From Candidatus Gastranaerophilales bacterium (GTDB taxonomy: Bacteria; Cyanobacteriota; Vampirovibrionia; Gastranaerophilales; Gastranaerophilaceae), in the NCBI GenBank assembly GCA_944324395.1, contig CALUWC010000001.1, positions 177,069-241,068 of the forward strand: 64,000 nucleotides of DNA. Reading direction: 5' to 3'. The position numbers and the translations under genes are program-made. The notes beneath the pieces are model-generated. The model ran no database searches. It was not told the DNA's origin and saw only the letters and a list, made by a program, of their open reading frames with translations. Of this stretch, positions 34,196 through 41,341 are shown one piece after another (position 1 is the stretch's first letter; each line of letters starts with the position of its first letter).

Positions 34196-35529
34196 TTCTA
34201 TTAGTTTCTTTGATGTTTACTTTTACATCTGCATTTGCGGAATCTATAAATAAAACATTAAATTCTTTAGGTGTAGATAAAGATACTATTTCTATTTCAG
34301 TAAAGAATATAGAAAACGGGAATGTTTTATACGAATTAAATGAAAAAACGCAAAGAACTCCAGCATCTACTTTAAAGGTTATTACAACTGCGGCCTCTGT
34401 TGATACGCTTGGAAATGATTATAAATTCTCTACTAAGTTGTACAAAAGTACAAATAATGATTTATATATAAAATTATCCGGAGATCCTCTTTTGACTTCT
34501 GATGATTTAGGAATATTGATAGATGGTGTTATGGCTAAAAATATTGTGCCAAAAAATATTTATATAGATGATAGTGTTTTTGATAATAATGAGTGGGGTA
34601 AAGACTGGCTGCAGGAAGATGAATTAAATTCTTATGTTCCAAAATTCAGTGCATACAACATTGATAATAATTTACTGCGTATAGAAATTTCACCGACAGC
34701 CAACATGGTTCCCGCAAATATCAAGGTAAAGCCTTTCTATCCTATTTCGTTTATGAATTTGGTAGAAACAGACGGACATATGCAAAACAGTGTTAAAATT
34801 GAAAAAAGTGATAATAATATCCCTAATATGTTAAAAATTTCGGGTGTTGTTTCTAAAATTTATAATTCATATATTCCCGTCAGTAATCCTAAGATGAATT
34901 TTATTTTGCGTTTGGAAGAGGTTATAAGTGACAAAAAATTGGAATATTATAATCCAATACAATTTGCTAAGTTACCTGTCAATAATATCTATCTTGTTTC
35001 GCAGGCTGATCACAGTATAGATTTGGTTGTTACAGAAATTTTGAAGAACAGCAGTAATCTTGCGTCCGAGACCTTATTCAAAATGGCAGGTGCTGTCTGG
35101 GCAAATTCAACCGGCACTTTTGAAAATTCAATGAAAATGTTTGAAGCTTATTTGAAAAAGTATGATATTGATAATAAAAATATTCAAATAGCTGATGCAA
35201 GCGGGATTTCTGCTAATAATCTTGTTACGGCAGATTTTATGACAGATTTTCTTGTAATGAAGTCTAAATCAGAAAATTTTGAAGATTACAAATTATTATT
35301 CCCTGCTCCCGGAACAGGCACTTTGAAGAATAGAATGTTGTATTTTAAAGACAATCTGCGGGCAAAAACAGGTACTTTGTCCGGAACAAGTGCTTTAGCC
35401 GGATATATTGTTTCAAGAAGCGGAAAGGTCTATGCTTTTGATATAATGATAAATGATCCTGATACTTCTTCTGCGGACAAGAAAAATATAGAAGAACAAA
35501 TTCTTCGTAATATATATGTAAATGACTAA
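34180..35529 (+). CDS. dacB: D-alanyl-D-alanine carboxypeptidase/endopeptidase, PBP4 type
   Basis: A 449-residue S13-family penicillin-binding protein. A signal peptide ends near FTSAFA (residue about 20). The active-site motifs are S63-T-L-K66, a SxN-type SAN in GISANN, and K396-T-G. It trims or cuts peptide cross-links of peptidoglycan in the periplasm. It overlaps the amidase by 16 bases and lies 19 bases before a GT2 gene, so envelope genes are linked here. Confidence 0.9.
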   Translation: MRKILILLVSLMFTFTSAFAESINKTLNSLGVDKDTISISVKNIENGNVLYELNEKTQRTPASTLKVITTAASVDTLGNDYKFSTKLYKSTNNDLYIKLSGDPLLTSDDLGILIDGVMAKNIVPKNIYIDDSVFDNNEWGKDWLQEDELNSYVPKFSAYNIDNNLLRIEISPTANMVPANIKVKPFYPISFMNLVETDGHMQNSVKIEKSDNNIPNMLKISGVVSKIYNSYIPVSNPKMNFILRLEEVISDKKLEYYNPIQFAKLPVNNIYLVSQADHSIDLVVTEILKNSSNLASETLFKMAGAVWANSTGTFENSMKMFEAYLKKYDIDNKNIQIADASGISANNLVTADFMTDFLVMKSKSENFEDYKLLFPAPGTGTLKNRMLYFKDNLRAKTGTLSGTSALAGYIVSRSGKVYAFDIMINDPDTSSADKKNIEEQILRNIYVND

Positions 35530-35548
35530 CTATAAATGAGGAAAATTT

Positions 35549-36427
35549 ATGTACGAACCCGAAGTTACCGTTATTGTTACTACATCTAATATAGTTGATA
35601 AAAATCAATCAGATGATTTTACGCTGCTTGTTAACCTTCTTGAAAAACAGACTTATCCTTATGTGGAATTGCTGGTCATTGACAATGCTTCGACTGACGG
35701 AACTCAGGTTTTATTGAAAGAATATAAAAATGCCGGTTATTTGAATTTTTATTCAGAACCTGACAGGGGAAAATTTGATGGCTATAACCGAGGAGCATTA
35801 CGTGCTAAAGGTAAGTATTTGTCTTTTTTAAGTTGTGATGATTTTTATCATGATATTACTGCAATTGCAGATATTGTGAATTTAATGGAAGAAGAAGAAG
35901 CTGATTTTTGTTTCTTCCCGTCATATTGCTGCCATCCGGAAGGTTATGTTTTTCAGTTTACACCGGCAATGCTTAATGCGTTTCAAGTTATGCCTTGTCC
36001 TCGTCAGGCAATGTTTTTCAAACGATCTTCCTTGGAAGAATTAAAATTTTTTGATGAAAAGTTTAAGCTTCTGGCAGATTATGATTTGACAATAAGATTG
36101 TTACTGGGGGGCTATAAGGGGGTCCTGTTTGATCCGATAGCGGTAACCTGTAAAGTCGGAGAACAGGTGACAAAACACACAATGCAGGTGGAAGCAGAAT
36201 GCAGTCATATATTTTATAAAAATTATAAGAGTTTTTATCCAATGACTGATGAGGTATTGGACAGAATGGTAAAAATATCGGAAATTCCTAAACCTTTATT
36301 GGATAAATTAGTTACTACATTCCCGCCGGAAGATAAGGAGCTGTTTTACGAAAGATATCAGCAAATGTATGATTTAAGGCTTGAAGCTGTAAAAAATCTT
36401 AGAGAGCAGGAACGCAGAGGCCGGTAA
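35549..36427 (+). CDS. Glycosyltransferase family 2
   Basis: A 292-residue GT2 with EVTVIVTTSNI, VIDNASTDGTQ, FYSEPDRGKFDGYNRG and SFLSCDDFYHD, followed by a conserved PCPRQAMFFKRSSLEE region. A GAGGAA site supports the ATG. It differs from the other four GT2s here in the DRGKFDGYNRG motif, seen in GTs that work on O-antigen-like glycans. It may share the dacB transcript. Confidence 0.85.
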   Translation: MYEPEVTVIVTTSNIVDKNQSDDFTLLVNLLEKQTYPYVELLVIDNASTDGTQVLLKEYKNAGYLNFYSEPDRGKFDGYNRGALRAKGKYLSFLSCDDFYHDITAIADIVNLMEEEEADFCFFPSYCCHPEGYVFQFTPAMLNAFQVMPCPRQAMFFKRSSLEELKFFDEKFKLLADYDLTIRLLLGGYKGVLFDPIAVTCKVGEQVTKHTMQVEAECSHIFYKNYKSFYPMTDEVLDRMVKISEIPKPLLDKLVTTFPPEDKELFYERYQQMYDLRLEAVKNLREQERRGR

Positions 36428-36509
36428 GATTGTAAAATATTTGCAAAAAATCTTTTCAAGTTTATAATAAAATTAAGAAATACAAGGTTAGTAAGAAGGT
36501 TAGGAAAAT

Positions 36510-37511
36510 ATGAAAGAACAAAAAATAGCAGTTTTAGGTTGCGGATTATGGGGCCGGAATATTGTTCGTAATTTTTACAATTTGAATGCTCTGGGTATGG
36601 TTTGTGATTTAGACGAAGAGAACCTTGCAAAAGTAAAGGAGCAGTATCCCGGAATTCCTACAACAAAGGATTATAAAGATATAATCAATAGTGAAGATAT
36701 TACAGGTGTTGTTGTTGTTACTCCTAGCCATACTCATTATAAGTTTGTAAAAGCGATGCTTGAGGCTGGCAAACATGTATATGTAGAAAAACCTATATCC
36801 ACAGTTGCTCAAGAGGCAAGAGATCTTGCTGATTTAGCAGAGAGCAAGGGGCTTGTTTTAATGGTAGGTCATTTGTTATTATATCACCCTGCTGTAAACA
36901 GGTTAAAAATGCTTGTAGAGGACGGAGTTTTAGGTGATATTGTATATGCCCAAAGCGACAGATTAAATATAAATTATTTCAAAAATGACAGAAGCGTAAT
37001 GTGGGATTTGGCTCCTCATGATGTTTCTATGATTAGTTATGTTTTAGGAAAAAATCCGAAACGAGTTATTTCTGCAATAGGCTGTTCTTCTGACGGTAAT
37101 GATATAATGGATATTACTCATATCGGAATTTTAATGGAAGGCGGAGCGATTGCTCATATTACTGACAGCTGGATTACACCCAGAAAACATGTTCAGCTTT
37201 TAGTCAGAGGAACAAAGGCTACTGCTATATTAGATGATACTGTTCCAGAGCACAAATTAACAATTTATGATAATTACAAAGCCGGAACAATTGAAAACGT
37301 TCAATTAGATTATCTGGAAATTGAGCCTTTGAAATTGGAATGCCAGCACTTTATCAGCTGCTGTGAAACTGGCAAAAAGGCTCGTTCAGACGGAGAAAAC
37401 GGCTTTATTGTCGTAAGTATTTTGGAAGAAGCTGAAAAAATTATGCTCGGCGACAGGGCGAAAAATCTTGATCAGGTTGATTTTGCATTGTCAAGATCTA
37501 AAAAATTATAG
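36510..37511 (+). CDS. Gfo/Idh/MocA family NAD(P)-dependent oxidoreductase
   Basis: A 333-residue sugar-oxidoreductase-like protein: Rossmann motif AVLGCGLWGRNIVRNF, VVTPSHTHYKFVKAMLEAG and the catalytic-lysine motif EKPIS (K94), then a C-terminal alpha/beta domain. Family members oxidise or reduce nucleotide sugars or inositol-like polyols. Located beside a GT2 gene, a nucleotide-sugar role is likely, but the substrate is not determinable. AGGAAAA precedes the ATG. Confidence 0.85.
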   Translation: MKEQKIAVLGCGLWGRNIVRNFYNLNALGMVCDLDEENLAKVKEQYPGIPTTKDYKDIINSEDITGVVVVTPSHTHYKFVKAMLEAGKHVYVEKPISTVAQEARDLADLAESKGLVLMVGHLLLYHPAVNRLKMLVEDGVLGDIVYAQSDRLNINYFKNDRSVMWDLAPHDVSMISYVLGKNPKRVISAIGCSSDGNDIMDITHIGILMEGGAIAHITDSWITPRKHVQLLVRGTKATAILDDTVPEHKLTIYDNYKAGTIENVQLDYLEIEPLKLECQHFISCCETGKKARSDGENGFIVVSILEEAEKIMLGDRAKNLDQVDFALSRSKKL

Positions 37512-37530
37512 TTTTGTAAAAGAGGATATT

Positions 37531-38154
37531 ATGGCAAATTTTATTTCAATATTTAGAATTTTTGTGGCATTACTTGCAGTATTTTTACTGTTTATACCAA
37601 CGACATTGACTTATGCTGTATCTTTTGTTTTAACAATAATAGCATTTTCTTTGGATGGGGTTGACGGTTATGTTGCAAGGAAATTTAACGAAGAATCAGA
37701 GTTAGGTTCAGTTTTAGATATTATGGGTGACAGGATTGTAGAAGTGTCTTTTTGGGTTGCTTTTGCTGTTTTAGGTTATTTAGCAGGCGACAACCAGGCA
37801 TTGAATGCGATGTTCCCTATAGTATGTGTTGCAAGAGCCTTTACAACAGATGGTATTAGAAGTGTTGCATTGTCTAAAGGTTTTACAGCTTTTGGAGACA
37901 AAACTATGCAGTCCACACCTTTAGGTAAGTTCATTTGTGCTTCCCGTTTTATGAGAATTTCTTATGCTGTAGCCAAAGTTATGGCATTTATAATCATTAT
38001 TCTTGCAAATACTCCTGGTATGGAAGTTTATAAATGGATTCCAGCATTAAATACAACAGGTATTGTTTTAGCCTGGATTGCTATTATATTCTGTGTAGTT
38101 AGAGGTGTGCCCGTAGTATTGGAATGCAAAAATCTCTTTGCTGATAAAAAATAA
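37531..38154 (+). CDS. CDP-alcohol phosphatidyltransferase
   Basis: A 207-residue membrane enzyme from the ATG at 37531 (GAGGAT site); the frame also extends to 37468 inside the upstream gene. The full family signature is present: D-G-V-D-G-Y-V-A-R-x8-G-x3-D-x3-D, beginning near residue 41, followed by membrane helices. It joins a CDP-alcohol, typically CDP-diacylglycerol, to a polar head group; similar to PgsA, with the actual acceptor uncertain. It links to CdsA, which makes CDP-diacylglycerol. Confidence 0.87.
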   Translation: MANFISIFRIFVALLAVFLLFIPTTLTYAVSFVLTIIAFSLDGVDGYVARKFNEESELGSVLDIMGDRIVEVSFWVAFAVLGYLAGDNQALNAMFPIVCVARAFTTDGIRSVALSKGFTAFGDKTMQSTPLGKFICASRFMRISYAVAKVMAFIIIILANTPGMEVYKWIPALNTTGIVLAWIAIIFCVVRGVPVVLECKNLFADKK

Positions 38155-38169
38155 TAGGACAACTTAATT

Positions 38170-38619
38170 ATGGCTAAGTTGAATATAGTTTTATATGAAC
38201 CTGAAATTCCGCAAAATACCGGAAATATTGCAAGATTGTGTGCATGCTGCGGTGCAAGTTTATATCTGGTTGGGAAATTGGGTTTTTCTTTGAGCAGTAA
38301 ATATACCAAACGTGCAGGGTTGGATTATTGGGACAGCGTAGATTTACACAAACTTGATTCAATGGAAGATTTGTATAAAATGTTTCCTGACGGTACATTT
38401 TACTATCTGACTACAAAAACTGATAAATTGTATACGGATATTGAGTTTAAAGACGGAGATTTTATAGTTTTCGGCCCGGAAACAAGAGGGCTTCCGGATA
38501 AATATGTGAAAGATTCTCATGCAAGGACTATTCCTATGAAAGAAGGACAGCGTAGTTTAAATTTATCAAATTCTGTAGCGATTGTAGCTTATGAGGCAAT
38601 AAGACAAAATGGACTTTAA
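38170..38619 (+). CDS. trmL: tRNA (cytidine(34)-2'-O)-methyltransferase
   Basis: A 149-residue SPOUT methyltransferase of TrmL length. Motifs in order: EIPQNTGNIARLCACCGA, VFGPETRGLP and the knot segment MKEGQRSLNLSNSVAIVAYE. It 2'-O-methylates the wobble nucleotide of certain tRNA-Leu. It has an AGGA site and overlaps nnrD by 11 bases. Confidence 0.9.
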   Translation: MAKLNIVLYEPEIPQNTGNIARLCACCGASLYLVGKLGFSLSSKYTKRAGLDYWDSVDLHKLDSMEDLYKMFPDGTFYYLTTKTDKLYTDIEFKDGDFIVFGPETRGLPDKYVKDSHARTIPMKEGQRSLNLSNSVAIVAYEAIRQNGL

Positions 38620-39439
38620 ATTACCTGAGCGTTTTGAAATTTCTAATAAAGCATCTTATGGCAGAGTATTAAATATAGCCGGTTCGGATTATATGCCCGG
38701 GGCAGCTTATCTATCAAGTGTTTCTGCTTTAAAAATCGGATGCGGATATTGTTTTTTATGTTCGACTGAAAGAGTTATCAATGCTGTTGCCGCACAGACT
38801 CAGAATGTTGTTTTTGTTCCGTTAAAAGACTTAGAAAATCATTTGAATAATGCAGATGTTGTTGAATTAGGCTGCGGACTTTCTCAAGATGAGCAGGCTG
38901 TAGAAATTTTTAATAGAACAATTTTAAATGTTTCCAAAGATATACCGTTCATAGTTGATGCTGATGGATTGAATATTTTATCAATGAATAATAATAACTT
39001 TCTTAAACGTGGTTTCAAGAATGTAATATTTACTCCGCATCCTAAAGAAGCTTCCAGATTGTTAGAATGTTCTTTAAATGATGTTTTGAATAATTTTGAA
39101 GATTCTGCAATTGAAATTTCTAAAAAATATAACTGTGTAACAGTTTTAAAATCTCATAGAACAATTGTAGTTTCTCCGGACAGTAAAAGTTATAAAAATA
39201 CTACCGGTAATAATTCAATGGCGAAAGCAGGTTCGGGAGATGTCTTAGCCGGAATGATATCAGGCTTAGCCGCTCAGGGTATGGATTTATTTGAAGCAGC
39301 ATTTTCAGGGGTATATTTGCATGGCTTGTGCGGAGATTTTGCAAAGGAAAAGCTTACCGAATATTCAGTAATGGCTGAAGATCTGATAAGCTTTATTCCT
39401 AATGCTATAAATTATTTAAAATCTGATATTATACGTTAA
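38609..39439 (+). CDS. nnrD: ADP-dependent NAD(P)H-hydrate dehydratase
   Basis: A 276-residue ribokinase-like repair enzyme that restores damaged NAD(P)H hydrate. Motifs: GRVLNIAGSDYMPGAAYL, FTPHPKEASRLL, and TGNNSMAKAGSGDVLAGMISG with the catalytic aspartate. The usual fused epimerase domain is absent, giving the NnrD form. Its stop overlaps the convergent small gene by 11 bases. Confidence 0.9.
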   Translation: MDFKLPERFEISNKASYGRVLNIAGSDYMPGAAYLSSVSALKIGCGYCFLCSTERVINAVAAQTQNVVFVPLKDLENHLNNADVVELGCGLSQDEQAVEIFNRTILNVSKDIPFIVDADGLNILSMNNNNFLKRGFKNVIFTPHPKEASRLLECSLNDVLNNFEDSAIEISKKYNCVTVLKSHRTIVVSPDSKSYKNTTGNNSMAKAGSGDVLAGMISGLAAQGMDLFEAAFSGVYLHGLCGDFAKEKLTEYSVMAEDLISFIPNAINYLKSDIIR

Positions 39440-39785
39440 TATCAATGTGCATGCTTGCAGCTTCGGCTTCTTCTTTGGGAGTTCCATGTGATAAAAGCCA
39501 ATTATAGTTATTTTGTTGAGCTTGAGTCATAGAAGTTTCTTTGACTGCTGATGTTGGAGCAAACGGGCTTGTATAAGTTGATTTTGAGTTAAATGCATCT
39601 TCTATAACTTTCAAAGTGAAATCGCCTTCTTTTGCTTTTGCTGATATTTCTTCTGCAGCTTTTACTTCTGCAGGTGAAAAGATTTTGCTTGCTCTTACAT
39701 ATTCTTGAGTTTTAGAAGCTGCTTCAGTTATACCTTTTGTTAACATTGTTTCTCTGCCTGTGAATGAAATTTTTGCTACGTTCAT
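39429..39785 (-). CDS. Hypothetical 118-residue protein
   Basis: A 118-residue soluble-looking protein beginning MNVAKISFTGRETML, Ala/Lys/Glu-rich with helical stretches (FSPAEVKAAEEISAKAKEG) and a Thr/Ser-rich middle. No signal peptide or membrane helix. AAGGAG precedes the ATG. The N-terminal ISFTG stretch recalls short motifs in other lineage-specific proteins in this window (LTFKSK at 57 kb). I do not recognise the family. Confidence 0.65.
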   Translation of the reverse strand: MNVAKISFTGRETMLTKGITEAASKTQEYVRASKIFSPAEVKAAEEISAKAKEGDFTLKVIEDAFNSKSTYTSPFAPTSAVKETSMTQAQQNNYNWLLSHGTPKEEAEAASMHIDINV

Positions 39786-39857
39786 TTTAAATTTTCTCCT
39801 TTTCTACTTTTTAATTGAGTCTCATATATATTAAACTTGTTAAATTTGTGATATATA

Positions 39858-39902
39858 TAGCCTGATAGGATAATATTCTTTGGTCTCTCTCCTACCAGGC
39901 TA
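39858..39902. repeat. Inverted repeat between speD and a small gene
   Basis: TAGCCTGATAGGA and TCCTACCAGGCTA (12 of 13 paired) enclose a 19-base loop. No T run follows on either strand, so it is not a normal terminator. It lies in the leader of the 39429-39785 gene and just after speD. Confidence 0.45.
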
Positions 39903-39942
39903 TTAAACTTTGTTTTAGTTATTGAATTTTAAATTTTTAAGG

Positions 39943-40398
39943 CTAGCTTTCAATTTGTTCCATTATTTCAAATGGTCTTTCGGCTACTTTCATTGTATTT
40001 CTTGTAATGATGCCTCTTTTAAGTTCTGTGAAACTTGCTCTTTTTGAACAGAATTTATCTTTCAAAAATTCGTAAGCAACTTTCGGATCGCATTTTGAAC
40101 CGCAGGTAAATAAATCTACAGCGGCATAGCCCAATTCTGGCCAGGTATGTATTGCTAAATGGCTTTCAGCAATAATTACAACCCCGGAAACTCCGTACGG
40201 GCTGAACATATGAAAACATTTTTGAACAATAGTAGCTCCGCATTCCAATGCTGAGTCTATCATATATTTTTCTACTTTATCTAAACTGTTTAAGGTATTA
40301 GGGTCACATTCAAAAAATTCGGCTAATACATGTTGTCCTAAATGGATTTCATCAATATTAGAATTTAGTTGAAACATGTCTAATGGTGATTCTGTCAA
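39943..40398 (-). CDS. speD: S-adenosylmethionine decarboxylase proenzyme
   Basis: A 151-residue bacterial class 1B-type AdoMetDC, making the aminopropyl donor for spermidine. The self-cleavage site E78-S79 lies in AESHLAIHTWPELGYAAVD; Ser79 becomes the pyruvoyl group. The C-terminal FTCG and basic tail are also typical. Start is TTG at 40398, eight bases after AAGGAGA; an internal ATG at codon 8 has no such site. It pairs functionally with the decarboxylase at 20.8 kb. Confidence 0.92.
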   Translation of the reverse strand: MTESPLDMFQLNSNIDEIHLGQHVLAEFFECDPNTLNSLDKVEKYMIDSALECGATIVQKCFHMFSPYGVSGVVIIAESHLAIHTWPELGYAAVDLFTCGSKCDPKVAYEFLKDKFCSKRASFTELKRGIITRNTMKVAERPFEIMEQIES

Positions 40399-40578
40399 TT
40401 TATTTGTCTCCTTATGTCATAAATGTATATTTTTAATACTATAAACATAATATAATAAAAAATTTTTTTTTGTTAGTTTTCTATAAATATAATTTTTTGT
40501 TTTTTTGATTAAATGTCAAAAAGACACTAATAGTTTACTTTTTAATAATATTGCAGATGTTAAGTTTTATTAAACTTA

Positions 40579-40607
40579 TTTTCAATTAGTCAGCTTTGTA
40601 ATAGTAT
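40579..40607 (+). promoter_or_regulatory. Promoter directly upstream of the response regulator start
   Basis: TTTTCA (40579-40584), a 17-base spacer and TAGTAT (40602-40607), six bases before the ATG at 40614. No Shine-Dalgarno sequence is present, so the message would be leaderless. Confidence 0.45.
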
Positions 40608-40613
40608 TTAGTT

Positions 40614-41318
40614 ATGAATAATAAAATACTTGTTGTGGATGATGATACATCTATAAATGAATTGATAAAAGTTAATTTAGAGTTGGCTGGATACGGTGTT
40701 GTGCAGGCTTACGACGGGGTGAAAGGTTTTGCTCTGGCAAAGCAGGAGATGCCGTCATTAATAATTCTCGATGTTATGATGCCTGATGTTGATGGGTTTA
40801 CGGTTGCAAAAAGAATTCGCCAGAATGAAGAAACTAAAGATATCCCTATAATAATGCTTACGGCTCTATCTCAGCTTAATGACAAGGTAAACGGATTTAA
40901 TATCGGGGTTGATGATTATATTGTAAAACCTTTTGAGATTGAGGAATTACTTGTAAGAGTCAGGGCGTTGTTAAAACGAACAAAACAAATTCCGGAATCT
41001 GCTTCTACCAGAGATTTGTTGACTCTTGGCGAAATAACATTGCTGCCAGAGCAGTATAGTGTAAAAATAGGTGATAAACAGGCAAAATTAACACCTATAG
41101 AATTTGATATATTTAATTTGTTATTTCAAAATCATGGGAATATGGTATCATCTGCAAAGTTATTAAAAGATATCTGGGGGTATTCTCCCGATGATGACAT
41201 TGAAACAATAAGAGTTCATATAAGACATTTGAGAAGTAAGATTGATAAAATTGCAAACGGAAAAAAATATATTGAAACAATCTACGGCGGCGGTTATAAA
41301 TTGAATATTGACGCATAA
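40614..41318 (+). CDS. OmpR/PhoB-family response regulator
   Basis: A 234-residue two-domain regulator. The receiver has D9-D10-D11, phosphoacceptor D53 in LIILDVMMPD, T83 and K105. The C-terminal winged helix (about 130-232) ends with DDIETIRVHIRHLRSKI and GGGYKL, typical of OmpR-type DNA binding. No histidine kinase is encoded nearby, so it is an orphan here. The next gene, a helicase, starts 23 bases later and is probably co-transcribed. Confidence 0.92.
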   Translation: MNNKILVVDDDTSINELIKVNLELAGYGVVQAYDGVKGFALAKQEMPSLIILDVMMPDVDGFTVAKRIRQNEETKDIPIIMLTALSQLNDKVNGFNIGVDDYIVKPFEIEELLVRVRALLKRTKQIPESASTRDLLTLGEITLLPEQYSVKIGDKQAKLTPIEFDIFNLLFQNHGNMVSSAKLLKDIWGYSPDDDIETIRVHIRHLRSKIDKIANGKKYIETIYGGGYKLNIDA

Positions 41319-41341
41319 GATTTCAATAATTTTGGGAGTTA

